Assembly (NCBI GenBank): GCA_944325665.1
Contig: CALVAY010000001.1
Location: forward strand, 227,808-291,807
DNA from: Candidatus Gastranaerophilales bacterium
GTDB taxonomy: Bacteria > Cyanobacteriota > Vampirovibrionia > Gastranaerophilales > Gastranaerophilaceae
Direction: 5' to 3'
DNA: 64,000 bases
Part shown: positions 1 to 8,115 of the stretch, piece by piece
How the letters are laid out: every line of letters begins with the position of its first letter
How positions within the stretch are numbered: the stretch's first letter is position 1
Made by a program: the position numbers and the translations under genes
The notes under the pieces: generated by a model
Told to the model about the DNA's origin: nothing
Seen by the model: only the letters and a program-made list of their open reading frames with translations
Databases searched by the model: none

Positions 1-474
1 CAACAGAGAGTTTTTGGCATTAACTTTTTTAATTTCTCTATATATTTTTTCTTGTTCTTGGGATAACTTGTGCTCTATATCCTCTTTTTCTTCCTTGTAG
101 ATTATATTTTCTATTTTTGGTTTTCTGTAATTTTTAACATTTTTCTCAAAAAACTTTTGAGGCAGAGCAGTTTTAAGAACTGTCGGTAAGTCGCAAAAAT
201 AGTAATTGGCAACCCATTCAAGAAGTTTTAAATATTCAAGAGTAAAAAGAGGCTCTTTTTCAAGTATCTCATCAATTTCTTTTGCCTTAATTCCTTCTTC
301 AAGGTAGTTAGAAAAGCCTACTACATAGGCTTTGATTTTTCTTTTGCTTCCAAAAGGCACCATAACAGGCTGTCCGATTTTAATTTCGGATTTTAAATTT
401 TCAGGGATTAAGTAGCTAAAGGTTTTTGTTCCTAATTTTGCAACATCAACCAAAACAAGAGCGTATTTGTACAT
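1..474 (-). CDS. priA: Primosomal protein N' (PriA), N-terminal part only
   Basis: Reading the minus strand from the ATG at 474 gives 158 uninterrupted codons that run off the left edge. The product begins MYKYALVLVDV and continues with FSYLIPENL, IGQPVMVPFGSK and KAYVVGF, which is the pattern of the PriA N-terminal DNA-binding domain (a 3'-OH binding fold). The rest visible is the linker leading to the helicase core; the Walker A motif would lie outside the window. PriA reloads the replicative helicase at stalled forks. Its ATG directly follows the stop codon of the small secreted-protein gene at 475, so the two are likely cotranscribed with polA upstream. The identification rests on the N-terminal domain alone. 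Confidence 0.85.
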   Translation of the reverse strand, partial: MYKYALVLVDVAKLGTKTFSYLIPENLKSEIKIGQPVMVPFGSKRKIKAYVVGFSNYLEEGIKAKEIDEILEKEPLFTLEYLKLLEWVANYYFCDLPTVLKTALPQKFFEKNVKNYRKPKIENIIYKEEKEDIEHKLSQEQEKIYREIKKVNAKNSLL

Positions 475-843
475 CTAAAGCACCTTTTGCGGAATATTTT
501 TTATATTTAGCTCAATCGTATCAAAAACAGCTTTTTGAATTGCCGTTCCTGTTGAATAGTCGCTATTTACAGGTAAAATTTTAATAATAGAGGAGCTTGA
601 ACCGTTTTTTGAGATTGAGGCAATGTAGTCTTTTTTGTTTACCCTAAAAACTATATAGCCGTTTTTAGACTGCATTTCAATAACTTCAAACTGACCCGTT
701 CCGTTTAGACAGGAAAGTGTCAAAAGATACAAGTTATCAGCACTTATAGGATAAGTTTTTTCGCATAATCCTAAAAGTGATTCATCTGCAAACGCGGGAC
801 TTATAAGAAATATTGTTAAAATCAGCAAAAATATTTTTTTCAT
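475..843 (-). CDS. Small secreted protein of unknown function (122 aa)
   Basis: The protein starts with a clear signal peptide (MKKIFLLILTIFLISPAFA, likely cut after AFA), leaving about 100 residues of mature protein with two cysteines (LGLCEKT and LSCLNG) that could form a disulfide. The remainder looks like a small alpha/beta domain (VIEMQSKNGYIVFRV). I do not recognise a family. It sits between polA (one base apart from its stop) and priA (abutting), so it is probably translated from the same mRNA as two replication/repair genes, although its own location is outside the cytoplasm. Confidence 0.75.
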   Translation of the reverse strand: MKKIFLLILTIFLISPAFADESLLGLCEKTYPISADNLYLLTLSCLNGTGQFEVIEMQSKNGYIVFRVNKKDYIASISKNGSSSSIIKILPVNSDYSTGTAIQKAVFDTIELNIKNIPQKVL

Positions 844-844
844 A

Positions 845-3487
845 TTATATTTCTCCCCAAGTTTTTGAGTAAGAGCTGTCTATTTTAAGCGGTACGCAAA
901 GCGGCTGGTTAAGCTCCATTGCCTTAATTGTCAAAGCCTTAACTTCATCCAGCTCTTCCTTTGGCACTTCTAAAATAAGTTCGTCATGAACCTGTAAAAT
1001 AATTTTGGACTTATATTTTTCTAAATTCTTATGCAGCTCTACCATTGCTTTTTTAATTAAATCTGCACTTGTTCCCTGCAAGGGCGCGTTAATAGCTGCA
1101 CGCTCGGCAAATTCTCTTATTTTTGCATTTCTTGAATTTAATTCCGAGCTTAAATATCTTTTTCTTCCCCAAAGCGTTTGCACAAAGCCTTCTTGGTGTG
1201 CTTGCATAAGAGTATTATTTATATATGTATTTATTTTCGGATAGGTGGCAAAATACTTGTCAATAAACTCTTGTGCTTCAAAAGGCGTTATATTAAGTAC
1301 GGAAGACAGCCCGTATCTTGTTTGACCGTATATAAGCCCGAAGTTTACGGCTTTTGCCTTTCTTCTCATCTCTTTTGTAACTTCACTTTTGTCAACCTCG
1401 AAAATCTTTGATGCCGTAATTAAGTGAATATCTTCGTCATTGCAAAAAGCATCAATTAGAACCTTATCTTTTGAAAAATGCGCCAAAAGCCTTAGTTCAA
1501 TTTGCGAATAGTCGGCAGAGAAAATATAAGAGTTTTCTTTGTCCTTGGGGATAAAAGCAGCTCTTATTCTGTTTGAAAATTCCGTCCTTGTCGGTATGTT
1601 CTGCAAATTTGGGTCAGAGCTTGAAAGTCTTCCCGTTGTAGTTACAATTTGGTTAAAGTGAGTATGAATTTTTCCGTCTTGTTTGATTAATTTCGGCAAG
1701 TTATCAACATAAGTTGTTTTAAGCTTCATAAGTTGGCGATGCTCTAGAATATCTCTTGCAATTTGGTGCTCTTGCGCTAAATCATCAAGAATTTTTGCGT
1801 TTGTTGAGTATCCTGTTTTATTTTTCTTTGCGGGTTTAATTTTTAAGACATTAAAAAGCACATCTGCAACTTGTTTTGGAGAATTGATATTAAAATCTAC
1901 CCCTGCTTGCTTTAAAATAGCTTCTTCGTATTTGGCTATTTTTTCATCAATTTCTTTGCTTAATTCTTTAAGATGTTCAACATCAAGGCTGACACCGCAG
2001 TTTTCCATATCGTTTAAAACATAAGCCAGTGGCAGCTCGACCTCGTTTAATAATTTTTTTTCATCCGAGGATAAATTATTTAAATAAAAATCATGAAGTT
2101 TTAAAATATTTTTGGATAGCTTAAAACAGTCGTTTTCATCGGGTATAAAATCAAGATAGCTTTGAATTTGAGAGATAATATCGTGCTTTCTTGACGAATC
2201 TTTAATGTAGCTTGCAAGCATAATGTCATCTTCAACACCTTTGACATTAAAGCTTTTAAGCATTGTTTTTATATCATATACAACTTTTTTTATCTGCTCT
2301 TCTTGTAAAATCTTCTCTATTTCATCAGCACCAAAAGCTGCACATTTGTTTTCTTTTGCAATGTAGATTAGACCTTCGTTTAAATAAAGCGAAATTAAAT
2401 CCCCTTGTTTTATTTCGCTTAAAAAGTTTTGTTTTTCAGCTTGGCTTTCAATCTTTATTGTTTCATCTTTTTCTTCTTCCTTTGTAAATAAACCGAGTTG
2501 AAGCTCTGTTGAGGTATTTTTTTCATCGGCAATTTTTACAAAAGAAATTTCATTGTTTTCTTCTTTGCAAGTATCAAAAGGTGCAAGAAGTTTTTCGATA
2601 TTTTTTTGAAAACTGAAGAATTGAACTTTTTGGAAAAACTCCACAACTTTTTGTTTGTTTGGTATTTCAAGGCAGGTTTGCGAAAAGTCAAAATCGATTT
2701 CAACTTCTCTGTTAATTGTTGCTAAAAACTGTGATAAGTAAGCAGTTTCCTTTTGCTCAATCAGCTTTTCTTTGGCGGATTTTTTGGTTATATTTTCAAT
2801 GTTATTATATACATTGTCTAAATTTTTGTATTCATTCAAAAGCCAAACGGCTGTTTTTTCGCCTATACCCTTAACACCCGGAATGTTATCTGAGGTATCT
2901 CCGCAAAGTGCCTTATAGTCAACAACTTGAGTAGGATAAACTCCTAAATTTTCAAAAACCTCTTGCCAGCCGTAGCTGTTTAAAATACCTTTTTGTGGGA
3001 TTAAAATGTTAATCAGCCCTTCTTCATCTACAAGCTGAAAACTGTCCTTGTCGCCTGTTAGAATATAGGTTTTATGCCCCATTTCTTTTGCTTTTTTAGA
3101 GATTGTCCCTATAATGTCATCGCCTTCAAAACCTTCTTTTGTGTAAATGGGTATATTAAGGGCATTTAAGCCTTCCATAATTAGTGAGAGTTGAGAGCGA
3201 AGCGTGTCAGGCATGCTTTGCCTGTTTGCCTTGTAGTCATCATATTTTTCTGATCTGAAGGTTTTTCTTGAAACGTCAAAAGCTACGGCAATTGAGTTAG
3301 GTTTAATGTTTCTTCCGCCTTTGGCGTTTTGTGCCAATAGGTCAAAAATTGCCTTGAAAAAGCCGTAAATTGCCCAAGTGGGTTGGTGTTCGGTTGTTTG
3401 CATATTTGTTCGCTCAAGTGCAAAAAACATCCGAAACGCAAGTGCGTGGCCGTCTATTAAAATTAAAGTTTTTTTATCCTCGCTCAT
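845..3487 (-). CDS. polA: DNA polymerase I
   Basis: This 880-residue protein has the three-part PolA architecture. The 5' nuclease is seen in LILIDGHALAFR, VAFDVSRKTFR, EGFEGDDIIGT, LTGDKDSFQLV and the helix-hairpin-helix GVKGIGEKTA (about residues 1-300). The polymerase domain has motif A (DYSQIELRLLAHFS), motif B (RRKAKAVNFGLIYG) and motif C (LQVHDELILEVP). The middle domain keeps the length of a 3'-5' exonuclease but the Exo I Asp-x-Glu is absent (GDLISLYLNEG at the expected place), so proofreading is probably lost, as in Taq and Bacillus enzymes. The start ATG at 3487 follows a GGTGGGGG Shine-Dalgarno sequence. It acts in Okazaki fragment processing and gap repair. Confidence 0.97.
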   Translation of the reverse strand: MSEDKKTLILIDGHALAFRMFFALERTNMQTTEHQPTWAIYGFFKAIFDLLAQNAKGGRNIKPNSIAVAFDVSRKTFRSEKYDDYKANRQSMPDTLRSQLSLIMEGLNALNIPIYTKEGFEGDDIIGTISKKAKEMGHKTYILTGDKDSFQLVDEEGLINILIPQKGILNSYGWQEVFENLGVYPTQVVDYKALCGDTSDNIPGVKGIGEKTAVWLLNEYKNLDNVYNNIENITKKSAKEKLIEQKETAYLSQFLATINREVEIDFDFSQTCLEIPNKQKVVEFFQKVQFFSFQKNIEKLLAPFDTCKEENNEISFVKIADEKNTSTELQLGLFTKEEEKDETIKIESQAEKQNFLSEIKQGDLISLYLNEGLIYIAKENKCAAFGADEIEKILQEEQIKKVVYDIKTMLKSFNVKGVEDDIMLASYIKDSSRKHDIISQIQSYLDFIPDENDCFKLSKNILKLHDFYLNNLSSDEKKLLNEVELPLAYVLNDMENCGVSLDVEHLKELSKEIDEKIAKYEEAILKQAGVDFNINSPKQVADVLFNVLKIKPAKKNKTGYSTNAKILDDLAQEHQIARDILEHRQLMKLKTTYVDNLPKLIKQDGKIHTHFNQIVTTTGRLSSSDPNLQNIPTRTEFSNRIRAAFIPKDKENSYIFSADYSQIELRLLAHFSKDKVLIDAFCNDEDIHLITASKIFEVDKSEVTKEMRRKAKAVNFGLIYGQTRYGLSSVLNITPFEAQEFIDKYFATYPKINTYINNTLMQAHQEGFVQTLWGRKRYLSSELNSRNAKIREFAERAAINAPLQGTSADLIKKAMVELHKNLEKYKSKIILQVHDELILEVPKEELDEVKALTIKAMELNQPLCVPLKIDSSYSKTWGEI

Positions 3488-3514
3488 TTTGCCCCCACCT
3501 GTTACTATTTTACC

Positions 3515-4507
3515 TTAAAAATTTTTGCCTGAGATAAGTTTTACGTTATTTAACACGGTTAATTCAAACGGATTTGCGTCTGCGGTCGGGATTTGATCTT
3601 TAATCCAATCCTTTGTTATTGGAAAATTAGGAGTTTCAGGCTTAGTCAGCATATCCCAAGGAATTTCGTTTCCAAATTCATCCGTTTGTACAATGCCGTT
3701 TTGCCAAGTCCCAAGTATATTGTTCATCTCTTCTTCATATTTTCCTTGAATTGCATCGTCCAAAGAAGTTTCAGAGCCGCCCGAGCAGTCCGAGGGGTTA
3801 GCTTTAAAGAGTTTAAGGTAATTTAGCGTATTAATTTCAACCGCATCAGTGCAAGTCTTTGAAAGGTCAAAATTTACTTCTTTTTCGCAAATTAAATTAT
3901 ACATTTTCCCTTCAATATCTTTTTGACTGAAAGCTTTATCAGCCTTGCAGCCTAAATCGGCCCAAACTATATTTCCTTCCGCGTTTTTTCTTCCGCCGAA
4001 AACAAAGTATCCAACCGTATTTGGACTTAGTTTTATACTGAATTCGTTACCTGTTTTATCTGTTATAGGTGTTTCAAGAAGTATCTCATCGCCAAATTGC
4101 TTATCGGTTTCTTTTTGTACACTTGTTTGTGCGTATGATTTAGCCTCAATTTTAACTCCGCCAACGCCTGCGAACCTTAAGAAATAAGTGGGGCTCATAA
4201 GATAGGTACTAAGGGCAATTTTTTTCGTGTCAGTTTCGTCTTTGTAGTCTGCACTGACTATTACCGCATCTTTTATAGTATCTACTTCGCTTTTAAATAA
4301 ATTAAAAAGCTCTTCACTCCTATCTACTCCGTCATTTGCCCAATATGCAAGCGAGGCAAGAGCGCAGGTTTCAGTTGCCCTTTGGAGCTTGGCTCGATTG
4401 AGTGTAATGTATGCCATATCGACCCCAAAAGCACAAAAAGCAAAGAAGGCAACGCAAAAAACTGCCACCATAATTGATATATTCGCTCTTAGCCGTCTTT
4501 TTATCAT
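3515..4507 (-). CDS. TadG-like pilus-type protein, membrane-anchored
   Basis: The protein (330 aa from the ATG at 4507) has one N-terminal hydrophobic segment (IMVAVFCVAFFAFCAFGVDMAYI) followed by LNRAKLQRATETCALASLAYW, the usual TadG/TadE-type pattern in which a pilin-like helix precedes a region rich in small residues. The large C-terminal part is extracellular in type and has several cysteines. An upstream in-frame start at 4582 would lie wholly inside the preceding gene; the 4507 start overlaps that gene's TGA as ATGA, typical of translational coupling, and is preferred. No TadA ATPase or TadC platform gene is present in this window, so the partner secretion machine, if any, is elsewhere. 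Confidence 0.65.
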   Translation of the reverse strand: MIKRRLRANISIMVAVFCVAFFAFCAFGVDMAYITLNRAKLQRATETCALASLAYWANDGVDRSEELFNLFKSEVDTIKDAVIVSADYKDETDTKKIALSTYLMSPTYFLRFAGVGGVKIEAKSYAQTSVQKETDKQFGDEILLETPITDKTGNEFSIKLSPNTVGYFVFGGRKNAEGNIVWADLGCKADKAFSQKDIEGKMYNLICEKEVNFDLSKTCTDAVEINTLNYLKLFKANPSDCSGGSETSLDDAIQGKYEEEMNNILGTWQNGIVQTDEFGNEIPWDMLTKPETPNFPITKDWIKDQIPTADANPFELTVLNNVKLISGKNF

Positions 4508-5196
4508 GGTGTTACCTCTTCTTCGCCTTCTTGAATATTTGCCTCCTGCTCTTCTCTTTTTGAATTTACAAAATCTTGCCAAGCGTTTTCAAAATCTTGC
4601 TGCCATTTGTTTTGGTAGTTGTTAAAAAGATTATCTACATTTTCTTCAAGGGTTTCGCCGCCTTGTATTGCATAGTTATTAAAAGTACTTGTCAGGGCAT
4701 CGTTTTCAAGAGTAAAATTATTTGGTTTAAGGTGTGCTTTATTTACCAAAGCTACGCTTGTAAAATGAAATTCGTCAGGTATGGCCTGAAAAAATGTGTT
4801 TACAAGTTTAAAAGTATAGGTGTATGTATATTTGCCGATTGCTACAAAAAAGTCATCCACCTCTAACACCTCAACTTCAAAACTGTCTGAAAAAGGGACT
4901 TTTCTTGCTATAAGAATTTCTTTTGCCTTTTGCTGTATTTCTTCTTTTATAATGTTTGAATCTGAGTTTGTTTCATCCCTTAGAGTCGAACTTGTAATCG
5001 CAACAGCCCTGTTAAGTGCCGCATTTGCCTCAATACCGTTATTTAATCCGTATGCGATTTCCGTTAAAACACCGATTGTAGCTATTAAAAAAGGAAAAAA
5101 CAGTACAAATTCAACAAGATATTGAGCTTTTGAGCGTTTATACCCAAAAGCTCTTTTATCTTTTGAAAAATTATTCTTCTTCCTGAATATTTGCAT
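4504..5196 (-). CDS. TadE-like pilus-type protein
   Basis: The 230-residue product has the TadE signature near the N terminus: a basic stretch (KRSKAQYLVEF) with the conserved Glu right at the start of a hydrophobic helix (VLFFPFLIATIGVLTEIAYGL), then NGIEANAALNRAVAI. Such proteins are pseudopilins processed by a prepilin peptidase in Tad pilus systems. An earlier start at 5244 is possible, but the ATG at 5196 gives the usual short basic leader and a weak AAGGG upstream. It overlaps the lipoprotein gene by 26 bp and its stop overlaps the TadG-like start, so the three form a coupled set. The C-terminal tail is acidic and low in complexity (REEQEANIQEGEEE). Confidence 0.65.
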   Translation of the reverse strand: MQIFRKKNNFSKDKRAFGYKRSKAQYLVEFVLFFPFLIATIGVLTEIAYGLNNGIEANAALNRAVAITSSTLRDETNSDSNIIKEEIQQKAKEILIARKVPFSDSFEVEVLEVDDFFVAIGKYTYTYTFKLVNTFFQAIPDEFHFTSVALVNKAHLKPNNFTLENDALTSTFNNYAIQGGETLEENVDNLFNNYQNKWQQDFENAWQDFVNSKREEQEANIQEGEEEVTP

Positions 5197-5893
5197 TACC
5201 CTTAACCATAAAAGTATAAGACAAATCTTTGTAGTTAATGTCAATGGGGTAACTTTGAGGATCTTTTAAGAAAAGATAGAAGTATTTACTTTCATTTGGG
5301 GCAATAACCGTGGAGTTGTTTATTGTGTGAGCACTTATTCCATCTGCAATAAGCCCGATTTGTTTAAAAGAATCATCAGATGAGCTTAGTCCTTGGTTTT
5401 CTACCACAGGGCTTGTTTGGTTTAGTCTTTGGTAAGAATTTGCAATGTTTGCGATACTGCCCAATGTTCCCGTTGCTTGGGACATTGCGGCTAAAGCCCC
5501 TGCTTGTGAGCTTTGATATGCTCCTACATAGTTTGAAGTTGTAATAAACTTAACAGCCTCGCCGCTTGAAGTTATATTCAGATCTTTTAGGTAGAAAACG
5601 TAATCATCAACGTTTGATTTGTTTTCAACCTGAACATAGGTAACAAGGACATCTGGTACAGGTGTTTTTGATATTCCAAAACGCAAGGTGATGTTTTCCT
5701 CTTGTGAGGTTTTAGAATATGTTGAAAAATAAAACTCTTCGTTTGTTTGCACTAAGCTTGCATTCTGCGGGTTGTAGTCTTCGCCCGAATAAGTTAGTGT
5801 TGAGCAGCCACCTAATGCCAGTACGCTTAAAAAAAGCGTACATAGCATAAGTGAAAAAGTTTTAATTTTATTGGCAATTTGCTTTCTCTTCAT
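5171..5893 (-). CDS. Lipoprotein of unknown function (240 aa)
   Basis: The N terminus has a basic start (MKRKQIANKIK), a hydrophobic stretch and the lipobox LALGGC, so the mature protein should begin at Cys30 with a lipid anchor. The rest holds beta-rich sequence (NITLRFGISKTP, VLVTYVQVENKS) and a Ser/Gln/Asn-rich central loop; I recognise no family. The ATG at 5893 has an AAGGAG Shine-Dalgarno sequence 7 bases upstream, lying inside the 3' end of pnp, with a 26-bp overlap. Its place directly before the TadE/TadG-like genes suggests a cell-envelope role linked to them; that is inference from position only. Confidence 0.75.
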   Translation of the reverse strand: MKRKQIANKIKTFSLMLCTLFLSVLALGGCSTLTYSGEDYNPQNASLVQTNEEFYFSTYSKTSQEENITLRFGISKTPVPDVLVTYVQVENKSNVDDYVFYLKDLNITSSGEAVKFITTSNYVGAYQSSQAGALAAMSQATGTLGSIANIANSYQRLNQTSPVVENQGLSSSDDSFKQIGLIADGISAHTINNSTVIAPNESKYFYLFLKDPQSYPIDINYKDLSYTFMVKGNANIQEEE

Positions 5894-8009
5894 CGCTTAC
5901 TCCTTTGATTGTAAGGTTAACTCTGCCTTTGTCATCGATTTTTATGACTTTGACAATTACCTCTTGACCAATAGATAAGTGAGGTTCAATTGCTTCTATT
6001 CTTTCGTTGCAGACTTGTGAAATGTGAACCATACCGTCTTTTCCGGGTGCAAGTTCGACAAAAGCACCGATTGGGATGATTCTTACAACCTTGCCTTTAA
6101 CTACCATACCTGCTTCAGGTTTGAATGTAAGGTCTTTAATCATCTTAATTGCAATATCTGCACCTTCTTTATCGTTTGATGTAACAGTTACTGTACCGTC
6201 GTCTTGAATATCGATTTCAGCGCCTGATGCATCAATAATGCTTCTAATCATTTTTCCGCCGGGTCCGATTACTGTTCCGATGTCATCTTGAGGGATGGTC
6301 ATTGAGTATAATCTCGGTGCGAAAGGCGAAAGTTCTTCACGAGGAGTGCTGATAGCTTCTTTCATACATTCCATAATGTGTAATCTGCCGTCTTTTGCTT
6401 GGTACAATGCTCTTCTTAGAGTTTCGTTAGATATGCCTTTAATTTTCATATCCATTTGAAGTGCTGTGATACCTTCAGAGTTACCTGTAACTTTAAAGTC
6501 CATATCACCCAAGAAGTCTTCAATACCTTGAATATCGGTTAGGACGATATCTGTGTCGCCTTCTTTAATAAGACCCATTGCAACACCTGAAATCATGCAT
6601 TTAACAGGAACGCCTGCGTCCATAAGCGCCATTGAGCTTGCACAAGTTGAACCCATTGATGTTGAACCGTTTGATTCCATAACGTCTGATGTTACACGAA
6701 TTGCATAAGGGAATTCTTTTTCATCGGGAAGTGCGGGAACGTTAGCACGTTCAGCCAAGTTGCCGTGACCTACTTCACGACGTCCCGGGCCTCTTAGGGG
6801 CTTAACTTCACCAACAGAGAAGCCTGGGAAAATGTATTTGTGCATATATGATTTTTTAAGAAGCGGGTCAACGCCGTCAAGCTCTTGAGCCATATTCGGG
6901 CCTGCAAGAGTTGCGCAAGAAAGAATTTGTGTTTGACCTCTTGTAAATACAGCAGAACCGTGAGCACGAGGTATAACGCCAACTTCACACCAAATCGGGC
7001 GAACGTCGGTAATTTTTCTGCCGTCGGCACGAACACCTTCGTCTTTAATCATTGCACGCATTATTTTCTTTTCTAATGCTTTAAATTCTTCAGCAACAAA
7101 GTCGATGCCTGTTTCTTCCATCATAGTTTTGATTGCGTGATCTTCAGGCAATGCTTCGATTTTTTCTTTTACAATGTTTTTAGCTTCTTCAAGTTTGTTT
7201 TGTCTGTATTCACGGTCAAAATTGTGATAAGCGTCAACAATCATATCGTAAGTGTTGTCTTTAATGATTTGAGCTAATTCTGATGTGTCATAAGGATTTA
7301 CGAAGTTTTCTCTTTCAACTCCGCAAGCACGGGCAAATTCAAGTTGAGCGTCGCACTGTTTTCTGATTTCAACTTGTGCAAATTCAACCGCTGCCATAAT
7401 ATCATCTTCAGTAACAAATTTGCAGCCTGCCTCAACCATAATAACACTGTCGTGTGTACCTGCTATAACGATGTCCATATCTGATTTTTCGCACTCTTGG
7501 TGTGTCGGGTTGGCAATCATTTGACCGTCAATTCTACCGACTCTTATAGCACCAACCGGCCCTTCGAAAGGAGCTCCCGTTAGCATAAGTGCAGCTGAAG
7601 CACCAAGGATTGATAAAACGTCGGGTTGATTTTTTTGGTCATAGCTGAATAATTGAGAAACAATTTGTACATCATTTCTGTAACCTTTTGGCCATAGAGG
7701 TCTTATTGGTCTGTCTATTAATCTTGAAACTAAAATTGCTTTTTCACTTGAGCGGCCTTCTGTTCTTGTGTAACCGCCGGGGATTCTGCCGATTGCAGAC
7801 ATTCTTTCTTCATAGTCAATTAATAATGGGAAAAAGTCGATACCTACACGAGGTTCTTTGCTAACAATAGCGTGAATAAACAACATTGTGTCTTCACAGC
7901 GAACCGTAACTGAAGAGGTTGCTTGTTTAGCGTACTTTCCTGTTTCAATTACAACATTTTTGTCGCCGATTGTAACTTCCATTCTTTTTACTTCCGGTTT
8001 GTTTGTCAT
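5868..8009 (-). CDS. pnp: Polyribonucleotide nucleotidyltransferase (PNPase)
   Basis: The 713-residue product matches PNPase over its full length: two RNase PH-like domains (FFPLLIDYEERMSAIGRIPGG in the first; FTRGQTQILSCATL and GSTSMGSTCASSMALMDAGV in the second), a KH domain containing IGPGGKMIRSII, and a C-terminal S1 domain (GMVVKGKVVRIIPIGAFVELAPG). It degrades RNA 3' to 5' by phosphorolysis and is usually part of the degradosome. It is the first gene of the minus-strand series that ends at the window edge with priA. The upstream 106 bp up to the Hcp-like gene has no obvious terminator, so read-through from upstream is possible. Confidence 0.98.
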   Translation of the reverse strand: MTNKPEVKRMEVTIGDKNVVIETGKYAKQATSSVTVRCEDTMLFIHAIVSKEPRVGIDFFPLLIDYEERMSAIGRIPGGYTRTEGRSSEKAILVSRLIDRPIRPLWPKGYRNDVQIVSQLFSYDQKNQPDVLSILGASAALMLTGAPFEGPVGAIRVGRIDGQMIANPTHQECEKSDMDIVIAGTHDSVIMVEAGCKFVTEDDIMAAVEFAQVEIRKQCDAQLEFARACGVERENFVNPYDTSELAQIIKDNTYDMIVDAYHNFDREYRQNKLEEAKNIVKEKIEALPEDHAIKTMMEETGIDFVAEEFKALEKKIMRAMIKDEGVRADGRKITDVRPIWCEVGVIPRAHGSAVFTRGQTQILSCATLAGPNMAQELDGVDPLLKKSYMHKYIFPGFSVGEVKPLRGPGRREVGHGNLAERANVPALPDEKEFPYAIRVTSDVMESNGSTSMGSTCASSMALMDAGVPVKCMISGVAMGLIKEGDTDIVLTDIQGIEDFLGDMDFKVTGNSEGITALQMDMKIKGISNETLRRALYQAKDGRLHIMECMKEAISTPREELSPFAPRLYSMTIPQDDIGTVIGPGGKMIRSIIDASGAEIDIQDDGTVTVTSNDKEGADIAIKMIKDLTFKPEAGMVVKGKVVRIIPIGAFVELAPGKDGMVHISQVCNERIEAIEPHLSIGQEVIVKVIKIDDKGRVNLTIKGVSDEEKANCQ

Positions 8010-8115
8010 TTTTCTTTCTTCTTTCTTAGTTATACACTTCTATATTTACATTTTAATTCTATACTAAATACGAATTAAAAGAAAGAAAAACAAGGATTGT
8101 TACAATTTATTTATA

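Noticed and set aside
4820..5125. A 101-codon plus-strand frame
   Set aside because: Wholly antisense to the TadE-like gene, with no ribosome site and no recognisable motif.
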